Shown here: positions 33,002-40,424 of the stretch, one piece after another
How the letters are laid out: the number at the start of each line of letters is the position of its first letter
How positions within the stretch are numbered: the stretch's first letter is position 1
Origin: Thermomicrobiales bacterium
GTDB lineage: Bacteria; Chloroflexota; Chloroflexia; Thermomicrobiales; UBA6265
Length of the DNA stretch: 45,695 nt
Direction of reading: 5' to 3'
NCBI GenBank assembly: GCA_020853615.1
Contig: JADYYO010000027.1
Span: 1-45,695 of the forward strand
The notes under the pieces: model-generated
Database searches by the model: none
What the model saw: the letters and a program-made list of their open reading frames with translations, nothing else
What the model was told of the DNA's origin: nothing
Made by a program: the position numbers and the translations under genes

Positions 33002-33529
33002 TCAACTCGTCGCCGTCGCCGGCAGCGTCACGTCCAGGGTGTCAAACACATCCGGGCGCGGGTCGGGGCTGGTGAACCCGGCGTGGTTCGGCATGATGAC
33101 CTTCGGCAGCGTCTGCGCGTCCATCACCGCGTCCTCCGGCACGATGCCGTTGAGATGGAGGAGATAGGCGCAGAGCGCGTAGACCTCGCTCGGCTGTAGC
33201 GACTGCGGACGATCGGCCGGCATGGCGCGGTGGATGAAATCGTAGAGGGTGGTCGCGTAGGGCCAGTAGCTGCCAACCGTCTTCAGGGGCTTGTCGGTGT
33301 TCAGGGTGCCGGCACCGCCGACCAGCGCCGGGGCTGAGGCGGTCCCCTCCCCCTTGGCGCCGTGGCACTTGGCCCCGAGCCGGGCGAAGAGCGCCTCCCC
33401 CTCCTTGACCGTGCCGCTGCCGGGCGGCAGGCCAGTTCCGTCGGGTTGGATGGCGATGTCCCAGCCGGCGATCTCCGCCTCGGTGGCCGGCTTGCCGAAG
33501 CCGAAGGTCTGCCCGTTATCGGTAAACAT
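33002..33529 (-). CDS. c-type cytochrome-like subunit of sulfite dehydrogenase, atypical
   Basis: The 175-residue protein matches cytochrome subunits that accompany SoxC/SorA-type sulfite dehydrogenases: IAGWDIAIQPDGTGLPPGSG, then TVGSYWPYATTLYDFIHRAM with an axial-type Met, then LNGIVPEDAVMDAQTLPKVI. Two things are odd. The heme-binding CxxCH reads GAKCH (Gly52, Cys55, His56), so the first Cys is missing. There is also no signal peptide, unlike family members that work outside the membrane. Its ATG overlaps the upstream molybdoenzyme stop by 14 bases, so it is coupled to it. It may carry heme by one thioether, or be non-functional. Confidence 0.75.
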   Translation of the reverse strand: MFTDNGQTFGFGKPATEAEIAGWDIAIQPDGTGLPPGSGTVKEGEALFARLGAKCHGAKGEGTASAPALVGGAGTLNTDKPLKTVGSYWPYATTLYDFIHRAMPADRPQSLQPSEVYALCAYLLHLNGIVPEDAVMDAQTLPKVIMPNHAGFTSPDPRPDVFDTLDVTLPATATS

Positions 33530-34871
33530 CCGTCACCTCCCCGGAGTCGGCCACGGCCCAGGTCGTGATGCCGTTCATGTGGTAGGTCGAGTTGACGCCG
33601 CGCGCCGCGACGAGCTGCGCGATCGTCGGCTGCACGTAGCCCGTCTCGTCGATGGCCCGGCTCTGCAGGAGCGCCGGGCGGCCATCCCACGTCCAGGGGA
33701 AGCGGAAGCGGGTCAGGCTGATCGGCAGGACCGGCTCCTGCAGCGTGGAGAACGCCCAGGTCTCGCCGCCATCGGTCGAGACCTCGACGCCGGTGATCTT
33801 CCCCCGCCCGGACCAGGCGTAGCCCCGGATCTCCCAGAACCCGGGCTCCGGAATCGTCTGGCCGCCGGAGGGGAAGGTGATGACCGACTTCGCCTCCATG
33901 ACGAAGGTGAACTGGCGCGCGGTGCCATCGGGGAGGAGATCGGTGTACTTCGACGTCTCCTCCCGCGTCTCCCAGGGGGCCGTGCCAACCTCGATGCGGC
34001 GCAGCCACTTGATGTTCATGTTCCCTTCCCAGCCGGGGAGGATGAGCCGGAGCGGGTAGCCCTGCGAGGGGCGCAGCGCCTCGCCATTCTGGCCATAGAC
34101 GAGCAGGCCGTCCTCCATCGCCTTTTCGGCCGGGATACTGCGCGTCATCGCGGCGGCGTCGGCTCCCTCGCAGAGGAGCCATGTGCCGCCCGGCTTCCAG
34201 CCGACCTCGCGCAGGATCGTGCGCACGGGCACGCCCGTCCACTCGGTGCAGCTGAGCAGGCCGTGCGCCTCCTGCGCGGTCGGCTTCAGCGTCGCTTCCT
34301 TCCACTGGCTGCCGGAGTTGCCCGAGCACTCGAGGAAGTGGATCACCGAGACGGCGGGGAAGCGCTTCAGGTCGGCCATCGTGAAGATCGTCGGCCGCTC
34401 GACCATGCCATGGACCATGAGCCGGTGCTGAGCCGGGTCGATCTGGGGCACGCCAGCGTGGGTGCGCTCGTAGAAGAGGCTGTTCGGCGTGATCGTGCCG
34501 ACGAGGTCCTGCAGCGGGGTCCAACTGTCCGTGAACGTGGTCGCGATCGGGATGCGCAGGACACCCTTCTCGTAGGGCGAGCGCTCGCCGTAGGGTGAGG
34601 CGAGCGGGCCCCACGCCAGCATCCAGGGCGGGATGTCCGGGGGGAGGGCGGAAGCGGCAGCGGCCGGCGTAGCGGCCGGTGTCGCCTGGGCCATCGCGGC
34701 AGCACCCTGGGTCGCCACCCCCTCGCTGCCGAGGAGTGGCGCGAGCGCGGGAACTCCTGCCGCCATGCCGCTCGCGGTTCCCATCAATTGCAGCATGCGG
34801 CGTCGCGTGAGGGCAGGAGCGGGGGCCGGAACCGGATCGCGTTCCGGTTCCGGCCGCGCATCGGGAGACAT
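33516..34871 (-). CDS. TAT-exported molybdopterin sulfite dehydrogenase (SoxC-like)
   Basis: The 451-residue molybdoenzyme of the sulfite oxidase family oxidises sulfite outside the membrane. The signal LTRRRMLQLMGTASGMAAGV (21-40) has a twin-arginine motif. Two domains follow: the molybdenum domain with the Mo-ligand Cys182 in IHFLECSGNSGSQW, and a C-terminal dimerisation domain (ITGVEVSTDGGETWAFSTLQ). The start at ATG 34871 has GAGGAGG at the right distance; ATG 34877 abuts it and the ORF to 35030 is rejected. It is coupled to the cytochrome-like gene. Sulfite may come from TauE-linked metabolism, but that is only context. Confidence 0.9.
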   Translation of the reverse strand: MSPDARPEPERDPVPAPAPALTRRRMLQLMGTASGMAAGVPALAPLLGSEGVATQGAAAMAQATPAATPAAAASALPPDIPPWMLAWGPLASPYGERSPYEKGVLRIPIATTFTDSWTPLQDLVGTITPNSLFYERTHAGVPQIDPAQHRLMVHGMVERPTIFTMADLKRFPAVSVIHFLECSGNSGSQWKEATLKPTAQEAHGLLSCTEWTGVPVRTILREVGWKPGGTWLLCEGADAAAMTRSIPAEKAMEDGLLVYGQNGEALRPSQGYPLRLILPGWEGNMNIKWLRRIEVGTAPWETREETSKYTDLLPDGTARQFTFVMEAKSVITFPSGGQTIPEPGFWEIRGYAWSGRGKITGVEVSTDGGETWAFSTLQEPVLPISLTRFRFPWTWDGRPALLQSRAIDETGYVQPTIAQLVAARGVNSTYHMNGITTWAVADSGEVTDVYR

Positions 34872-35050
34872 CGACATCCTCCTCGGATCGGCACGATGGC
34901 GGGGGTGAGACCTCGTCCCGCACGAACATCGCGCGGCGATACGCCCTCGCGCATGAACCGCGCCAGCGCGGCAGCGGCGCGCGACGCACGCGGCCATGCC
35001 AGGCGGAGATTTGTCTTTGCTATCGTTCATTGCACGAAGGAGGACGCGCC

Positions 35051-35329
35051 GTGAATGTCACCCTGACCCCCCAACTCGAAGCGATGATTCGGGAGCGCGT
35101 CACCTCCGGCCGCTACACGGACGCCAGCGAGGTCGTGGCGGAGGCGCTGCGCCTCCTCGAGGAGCGCGAGCGGCTGGATCACCTGCGCTCGCTGCTCGCC
35201 GTCGGGATGGAACAGGCCAAACGTGGCGAACTGGTCGAGCTCACCCCGGAGCTGATGGACGAGATTGCCGAACGAGCCCGGGAGCGGGTCCGGCGCGGAG
35301 AAGAACCGGCTCCTGATGTCTGCCCATAA
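35051..35329 (+). CDS. ParD/CopG-type antitoxin, orphan
   Basis: The 92-residue protein opens VNVTLTPQLEAMIRERVTSG then RYTDASEVVAEALRLLEERE, a ribbon-helix-helix DNA-binding domain typical of ParD antitoxins. The C-terminal acidic helix (LVELTPELMDEIAERARERV) would normally wrap a ParE toxin. GTG 35051 follows AAGGAGG. No ParE gene follows: the next gene, treY, is on the other strand and ends only 10 bases away. It is therefore an orphan antitoxin, possibly acting as a repressor or neutralising a distant toxin. Confidence 0.8.
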   Translation: MNVTLTPQLEAMIRERVTSGRYTDASEVVAEALRLLEERERLDHLRSLLAVGMEQAKRGELVELTPELMDEIAERARERVRRGEEPAPDVCP

Positions 35330-35338
35330 TTCGATCCC

Positions 35339-38300
35339 TCAAGCAATCCGCTCCAGCAGCGCGAACGGCAGCGCCCCGAAGACCTCGCCCAGCGCCAGCG
35401 CCGCCCCTCCCTCTCCGGGCGTGGAGGCGATCTCCGTGTCGGTGAAGCAATCGCGGTAGCGCGTGCCAGGTTCGGCGCCAGGCAGGAGCAGCCGCGTCTC
35501 TCCCCAGACCGCGCGCCCTATCGGATCGATCCGCTCCTTGCCAATCAAACCGACGACCAGGCGCGGCACGGTGACGATCGCCTCCTGCGCTCCATGACGC
35601 CGGGCGAAGGCGACGACGTGGTCCGCCTGCTCCCCCGTTGCATCGAGCGGGAGGTAGTCGCCCCGCGCGAAGAGATCGGGGCGCGCGAGGCGGTAGGCGA
35701 GGGCGCGTGAAGTGAGATAGAGTTTCACTCGCCCATCCGCCTTCGTCTCCAATAGCTCGGCGGCGAGGCGCTTCCCCGGTTTGCGCCGCTGCAGCCCCTT
35801 CAGGAGCCGCTCGCGCTCGGCGTAGTCGACCGGGCGGCGGTTGTCCGGGTCGACGAGGCTCTGGTCCCACATCTCGGTCCCCTGATAGAGGTCGGGCGCC
35901 CCGGGTGCGGTCAGCTTCAGGAGCTGCTGGGCAAGCGCGTTGAAGGCCCCGGCGTGGGCGACGAGATCGCGCAGGGCGGGGAGATCCTCCAGGAAGGGGT
36001 TGCGGCGCGAGGCGTCGAGCGTGGCGCGCACAAAGCGCCGGATCGCCTCCTCGTACTCGGCGTCCGGGTTGATCCAGCTCGTCTGCTGCTGCGCCTCGCG
36101 CGCCGCCTTCAACATGAACGCCTCGATCCGCTCGATGAAGGTCTCATCCACCGTCTCCGCGCCCCATGGCCACGCCCCGAGCAGCGTCTGGTAGAAGAGG
36201 TATTCGTCGTTGCGGGAGGGCGCCGGCTGCCCCTCGACCCGCGTCTTGTGGCGGCGGTTGACGCGCGCCCAGCGGTTGACCGCCGCCCGCCATTCCCGCG
36301 GAATTTCGGAGAGGACGGCGATGCGGGCCCGCACATCCTCGCTCCGCTTCGTGTCGTGGGTGGAGGAGGTGAGGAGGGCGTCCGGCCAGCGCCGCAGCCG
36401 CTCGGCGCTCTGGCGGTGGAAGTCGGCCGGGCTCGTCCCGAACTCGGCCGGGTCGCCGCCGACCTCGTTGAGCGCGATGAGGCGGTTGTAGATGTAGAAG
36501 GCGGTATCCTCGACCCCCTTCGCCATCACCGGGCCGGTGAGCTGCTGGAATTTCATGACGAAGTGGCAGCGCTGGGCGAACTCCATCTCCGAGAGGGAGC
36601 CATCGTCCTCGAGGAGGAGGACACCCTTCAGAAAATCGAAGACGGAGGGGTCGAGGCCGGGGTTGCGCCGTCGCGCCTGCGCCACCGCCCGCTCGATGGC
36701 GCGCCGGTCACGCTCCGGCACACCGCTGCCGTTGCAGACGATGTAGGTGCGGTAAATCGGGAAGCCGGCGATTACCTCGCGCAGGGCGTGACGCAGCGTG
36801 CTCAGGGTGAGGTCGCGCGTGCGCCGGTTCTGCTCCGAGATGCGGTTGACCGCCCGCGCCAGCACGTTCGTCTCGCTGGCGAGCGCGGTGCGCAGCATCA
36901 GGTCCTTCGCGGCGTGGGCGATGGCGGCGAAGGAGCGCCGCTCGTGCGTGAAGCGGGTGTAGATCTGGTCGAAGGCGCGGCGCTGCTCGCTGTCGACGCA
37001 GAGCCCGGTGACGACCCGCGCGAACTCGTAGCCGACCGTGCCATGCACCGCCCAGTCGGTCGGCAGCAGCTCGCCCGGCTCCAGAATCTTCTCGACGACG
37101 ACATAGAGGGGCAGGCGGTCGGCGATCTCCGCGCCCTCGTCCGGCTGGCCCCGCCAGAGGTCGCCCAGGGCCGGGTCGATCGCCTCCCAGTCGATCTCCG
37201 CCATCTCCACATGATCGGGATGGAGGGCGAGCCAGGCGGCGCGTTGCAAGTCGCGGAAGTAGCCGGCGGGGTCCCAGAGGCCGTCCGGGTGATCGATGCG
37301 CAGCCCGGTCACCGCCCCCTCGGCGACGAGGCGGAGGAGGAGGGCGTGGGCGGCGGCGAAGACCTCCGGCGCCTCCTGCCGGATGGCGGCCAGCTCGTTG
37401 ATGGCGAAGAAGCGGCGGTAGTTGATCTCCTCGCCGGCGGTGCGGAAGGAGGAGAGGCGGTACGACTGCGCGTCGAGCAGGCGGTCGAGTGCGTCGAAGC
37501 TGGCGGGGTCGGCCGGGTCGCCATTGATGGCGCGCACCTGGGCATCGACGGCCGCGGCGATCTCGGGCGAGGCGGCGAGGAGGTCGGCTAGGCGGCGCCT
37601 GGCCACGATCTGCTCGCGCCGCCGCTCGGCGATCAGCTCCGAGTCGATTTCGTCCTGCGGCGGCAAGCGCTCGAAGGCGGTGATGATGCTCTGGAACTCG
37701 AGGAGGTGGAGGTCGTGCGGGGTGAGTTCGGTGTCGTAGGTCGGAAGTTGTGAGTCGGAAGTCGGAAGTCGTGAGTCGTCGAGTGGGAGGGGCATGGTTC
37801 CAGATGGAACCGGCTCTCCGGCGGCGCCTTCCCTCACCCCCAGCCCCTCTCCCAGTGCGCTGGGAGAGGAGAGCAGCGCCTCGAGAGCGGGCAGGAGGAT
37901 CATCGGGTAGGTAGGAGGGGCGATGGGGAAGACCGCGCCGAAGTAGTGGACGCTGAAGGCGGCGTCGTGCAGCTCGAGCCGCAGCTCGCCGCGCTCCAGG
38001 ACGACGCCATACGGCTCGCCGAGGACGGGGAGGAGGATCTTGCCGCGCAGCTCTTCCTTCAGGGGGCGCCAGTCGATGTCGAAGACGTCGGCATAGGGGG
38101 AGGTGCGGCCATTCTCGAGGACGTCCTGCCACCAGGCGTTGGCGCCCCCGGCGATCCCCATGTGGTTCGGCACGACATCGACGAGCAGCCCCATCCCCCG
38201 CTCGCGCAGCGCCGCGACCAACTCCCCCAAGTCCGCGTCAGAGCCGATCTCCGGGTTGAGGCTGCCGTAGTCGGTGACGTCGTAGCCGTGCATGCTGCCA

Positions 38301-38533
38301 GGGGTGGCGCGGAGCATGGGGGAGGTGTAGAGCGCGCCGATGCCGAGATCGCGCAGGTAGGGGACGATCGCCCGCGCGTCGGCGAAGGTGAAGCCGGCGT
38401 TGAGCTGGACGCGGTAGGTGGACGAAGGGGGGTAGGGGGATAGGGGGGTAGGGGGATAAGGGGGGGAATCTGGCGCGTTCAACGGTCGGGGACCTCCGCT
38501 TGGGAATACGGCGATGGTTGTTTCGGCTGACAT
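35339..38533 (-). CDS. treY: Maltooligosyl trehalose synthase, with repeat-derived insertions
   Basis: TreY turns the reducing end of maltodextrins into a trehalosyl unit in the cytoplasm. At 1064 residues it is longer than usual. Amylase-type motifs are present: STYRVQLNAGFTFADARAIV, GYDVTDYGSLNPEIGSDADL, the nucleophile region ITGLRIDHPDGLWDP-like (GLRIDHPDG), and MKFQQLTGPVMAKGVEDTAF. Residues ~22-38 (PPYPPTPLSPYPPSS) and ~220-265 (SPSALGEGLGVREG to TSDSQLPTYDTEL) come from repeat DNA, the first and last of heptamer type and the middle from a CCCTCACCCCC arm. Translation stays in frame. A TreZ partner is not in the window. Confidence 0.9.
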   Translation of the reverse strand: MSAETTIAVFPSGGPRPLNAPDSPPYPPTPLSPYPPSSTYRVQLNAGFTFADARAIVPYLRDLGIGALYTSPMLRATPGSMHGYDVTDYGSLNPEIGSDADLGELVAALRERGMGLLVDVVPNHMGIAGGANAWWQDVLENGRTSPYADVFDIDWRPLKEELRGKILLPVLGEPYGVVLERGELRLELHDAAFSVHYFGAVFPIAPPTYPMILLPALEALLSSPSALGEGLGVREGAAGEPVPSGTMPLPLDDSRLPTSDSQLPTYDTELTPHDLHLLEFQSIITAFERLPPQDEIDSELIAERRREQIVARRRLADLLAASPEIAAAVDAQVRAINGDPADPASFDALDRLLDAQSYRLSSFRTAGEEINYRRFFAINELAAIRQEAPEVFAAAHALLLRLVAEGAVTGLRIDHPDGLWDPAGYFRDLQRAAWLALHPDHVEMAEIDWEAIDPALGDLWRGQPDEGAEIADRLPLYVVVEKILEPGELLPTDWAVHGTVGYEFARVVTGLCVDSEQRRAFDQIYTRFTHERRSFAAIAHAAKDLMLRTALASETNVLARAVNRISEQNRRTRDLTLSTLRHALREVIAGFPIYRTYIVCNGSGVPERDRRAIERAVAQARRRNPGLDPSVFDFLKGVLLLEDDGSLSEMEFAQRCHFVMKFQQLTGPVMAKGVEDTAFYIYNRLIALNEVGGDPAEFGTSPADFHRQSAERLRRWPDALLTSSTHDTKRSEDVRARIAVLSEIPREWRAAVNRWARVNRRHKTRVEGQPAPSRNDEYLFYQTLLGAWPWGAETVDETFIERIEAFMLKAAREAQQQTSWINPDAEYEEAIRRFVRATLDASRRNPFLEDLPALRDLVAHAGAFNALAQQLLKLTAPGAPDLYQGTEMWDQSLVDPDNRRPVDYAERERLLKGLQRRKPGKRLAAELLETKADGRVKLYLTSRALAYRLARPDLFARGDYLPLDATGEQADHVVAFARRHGAQEAIVTVPRLVVGLIGKERIDPIGRAVWGETRLLLPGAEPGTRYRDCFTDTEIASTPGEGGAALALGEVFGALPFALLERIA
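37740..37873. repeat. Heptamer tract plus CCCTCACCCCC arm inside treY
   Basis: Within the treY frame, 37740-37781 consists of six exact-length 7-base units (GTCGGAA, GTTGTGA, GTCGGAA twice, GTCGTGA, GTCGTCG). Then 37831-37873 is one inverted-repeat arm of the CCCTCACCCCC family (CCCTCACCCCCAGCCCCTCT, then CCCAGTGCGCTGGGAGAGG). Both are read through as protein. Confidence 0.85.
38425..38468. repeat. G-rich heptamer tract in the treY N-terminus
   Basis: Units of seven to eight bases (AGGGGGGT, AGGGGGAT, AAGGGGG) make a purine-rich run on the plus strand. On the coding strand it becomes the Pro/Tyr/Ser-rich start of TreY. Confidence 0.6.
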
Positions 38534-38819
38534 GGAAGATCGGTGCCACGCGCGGGCAGATCAGGCGAGGATATGCGATTCTGGGTTGCGGAGCGCGGCA
38601 TGATGCCAAGGCGTGGTTCGGATGATCGGCGGTGGCGCGGATGGATGGCGAGCGATTCGATCGATTGCCGAAACGGCTCTTCGGCGGCTCATGGCGGCGC
38701 TTCGTGCGCGCGCTCCTCTTCGCGGCGACCGCCATCCCCCTGACGCCGGTCCGGATCGCGAAGCGCCACGAGGCCCGGTCGACGCCAAGCAAGCGAGCAT
38801 GCGCGGACGGAGGCGAGGG

Positions 38820-39323
38820 ATGAGCGCGCACCAGAGCAGCCGGGCTGACAGCGGCGTATCGCGGCGGGGGGCGCTGAAGATCGGCGGCGCGGCGCTGGTC
38901 GCGGCTGCCGGGGCGCTCGACCAGGCGGCCGGGGTTGCCGCCCAGGCCGAGGCGAGCCCCGCGGCCACCCCGGCCATCCCGGCCATCCCGCCCGACTTCA
39001 AGGTCGTCCTCCATGCTTCCCAGGAGCAACACTGGCTCTACATCCTCTCCAACCTGAAGAACCTCACGCACGAGTGGCCGCGGGCGCGGCTGCGCGTCGT
39101 TGTCGACGGCTCGGCGGTCACCAGCCTGCAAGGGGAGAACAACCTCACCGCCGAGCTGGGCGCGCTGGTCGCGCGGGGCGTCGAGCTGCAGGTCTGCCCG
39201 AACGCCCTGCGCGAGCACCAGATCGACCCAGCCACCATCCCCGCCTTCGCCGAGACGTCGCTCGGTGGCGTGGTGGCGCTCGTGCTGGCGCATCAGGAGG
39301 GCTTCGTCTACGTCAAGCCGTAG
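38820..39323 (+). CDS. TAT-exported DsrE-like protein
   Basis: The 167-residue product has a twin-arginine signal (GVSRRGALKIGGAALVAAAG) and an Ala/Pro linker. The DsrE/F-like domain follows: FKVVLHASQEQHWLYILSNL, then ARLRVVVDGSAVTSLQGENN and LGALVARGVELQVCPNALRE. One Cys (VCPNAL) occupies the place of the sulfur-carrying Cys in some DsrE members. ATG 38820 follows GGAGG; the upstream frame is not protein-like. Exported DsrE-type proteins are linked to sulfur-compound handling, which fits the nearby sulfite dehydrogenase. Confidence 0.75.
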   Translation: MSAHQSSRADSGVSRRGALKIGGAALVAAAGALDQAAGVAAQAEASPAATPAIPAIPPDFKVVLHASQEQHWLYILSNLKNLTHEWPRARLRVVVDGSAVTSLQGENNLTAELGALVARGVELQVCPNALREHQIDPATIPAFAETSLGGVVALVLAHQEGFVYVKP

Positions 39324-39329
39324 GGGCAA

Positions 39330-39398
39330 CCCTCACCCCCAGCCCCTCTCCCTGCGCACAGGGCCAGGAACCCGCTGGGTGGCGGCCGGGGGTGAGGG
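39330..39398. repeat. Short CCCTCACCCCC-family element (internal deletion)
   Basis: It starts CCCTCACCCCCAGCCCCTCT and ends GGTGGCGGCCGGGGGTGAGG plus G, the two outer ends of the full elements at 17425 and 42512, joined with almost no core. It lies just after the DsrE-like gene. Confidence 0.75.
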
Positions 39399-39487
39399 TC
39401 GTTCGGCCGCCACAACGCCCTCAGATCTCCGCCCCAAACCCCCAAAAAAACCCCATCTCCACGCCAAAACTCCGACTTGCCACGAAG

Positions 39488-39516
39488 TTGCAACACTCCT
39501 CTTTTCCTTGTGATAC
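39488..39516 (+). promoter_or_regulatory. Candidate promoter of the pilus operon
   Basis: TTGCAA (39488-39493) is followed after exactly 17 bases by TGATAC (39511-39516). It lies in an AT-richer patch about 90 bases upstream of the flp start. There is no experimental support; spacing and position are the evidence. Confidence 0.35.
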
Positions 39517-39603
39517 GTCTGCCGCGTGGCGGGGCGCAGAATGTGAACACTAGGTTCACCGGTGTGGTGCGCCAGATAAACGGAACGGGAGACGGAGTCG
39601 AAC

Positions 39604-39795
39604 ATGTTGCTCTACGTCGAGTATTTCCTGGCCAAGGCCGGCATCGTCCTCTCGGACGAGGAGGGGCAGGGTCTCATCGAGTACGTCCTGATCGCCGCGC
39701 TCATCTCGATCGCCGCTATCGCCGCCATCCGCATTGTCGGCCCGGCGGTTTCTGATCAGTTCGATACGGTTGGCACCGCACTCACTACCCCGTAG
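39604..39795 (+). CDS. flp: Flp/Fap-type pilin
   Basis: The 63-residue major pilin of a Tad pilus has an N-terminal leader ending before the type IV-like core: EGQGLIEYVLIAALISIAAI then AAIRIVG. The conserved Glu at +5-type position (GLIEY) and a hydrophobic helix are present, followed by a short hydrophilic tail. Prepilin cleavage should occur at the Gly before the QGLIEY part. ATG 39604 follows GGAG at 11 bases. It is followed by a strong stem-loop and then the rest of the pilus genes, the usual arrangement for a highly expressed pilin. Confidence 0.9.
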   Translation: MLLYVEYFLAKAGIVLSDEEGQGLIEYVLIAALISIAAIAAIRIVGPAVSDQFDTVGTALTTP

Positions 39796-39829
39796 GCGGT
39801 CCTGTCAAGAGAGCTTGATGAGAAGAGTT

Positions 39830-39871
39830 GGGGAGCATGCCGCAGCACTTCGGTGTCGCGGCATGCTCCCC
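39830..39871 (+). terminator. Long stem-loop with UUCG tetraloop after flp
   Basis: GGGGAGCATGCCGC (39830-39843) pairs with GCGGCATGCTCCCC (39858-39871), a perfect 14-bp stem. The inside is further paired (CAC-TTCG-GTG) with the very stable C(UUCG)G loop. It lacks a U-run. It probably stabilises the pilin mRNA and limits read-through into the peptidase gene. Confidence 0.75.
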
Positions 39872-39902
39872 GCTTCATGAACGATTGTGATTGCGATTCT
39901 CA

Positions 39903-40424
39903 ATGTTTTCTCATTTGATTGATGTGAATCTGCTTCGAATCGGGCTGATGCTCGTTGCTGCAACGATTGCCGTGGTGACGGACGCGCGCGAGCGGCGCAT
40001 CCCGAACGCGCTCACGCTGCCGCTGGCGGCCGCCGGTCTCGGCATCGGCGTCGCCGGCGGCAGCGTGCTCGGGTTGGCGCTGGCCCTCGCCGGCCTGCTC
40101 GTCGGCACGGGCTTCTTTCTCCTCCCCGTGGCGAAGCTCGGCTGGGGGATGGGCGACCTGAAGCTGGCCGCCGCTCTCGGCGCGCTCGGAGGGCCCCTCT
40201 TCATCCTCTGGACCGGGCTCTACGCGCTCGTCGCTGGCGGGGTCATCGGCCTTGTCTGGCTGCGGCAGCGGGGGCAACTGGCACGGGTGGTCGGAGGCAT
40301 CCAGCGCGACGTGCGCGCCGGCAACGCCCCGGCCGCGCGCAGCGGCCTGGCGATCCCCTACGCCGGCGCCATCGCCGCCGGCATGCTCGTCGCGCTCCTC
40401 GTCTTCCCGGGGCTGCCGGCGTGA
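39903..40424 (+). CDS. Prepilin peptidase (A24, TadV/CpaA type)
   Basis: This inner-membrane aspartic protease of 173 residues removes the leader of Flp pilin and TadE-like pseudopilins. The two catalytic Asp regions are visible: TDARERRIPNALTLPLA near residue 25 and GMGDLKLAAALGALGG near residue 80. Six hydrophobic segments surround them. It has no N-terminal methylase domain, as usual in the Tad subgroup. ATG 39903 starts MFSHLIDVN. Its stop overlaps the next gene's GTG (GTGA), so translation is coupled. Confidence 0.85.
   Translation: MFSHLIDVNLLRIGLMLVAATIAVVTDARERRIPNALTLPLAAAGLGIGVAGGSVLGLALALAGLLVGTGFFLLPVAKLGWGMGDLKLAAALGALGGPLFILWTGLYALVAGGVIGLVWLRQRGQLARVVGGIQRDVRAGNAPAARSGLAIPYAGAIAAGMLVALLVFPGLPA

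Noticed and set aside
35954-37591. 545-codon plus-strand frame within treY
   Set aside because: It is an antisense shadow of TreY with no domain signal.
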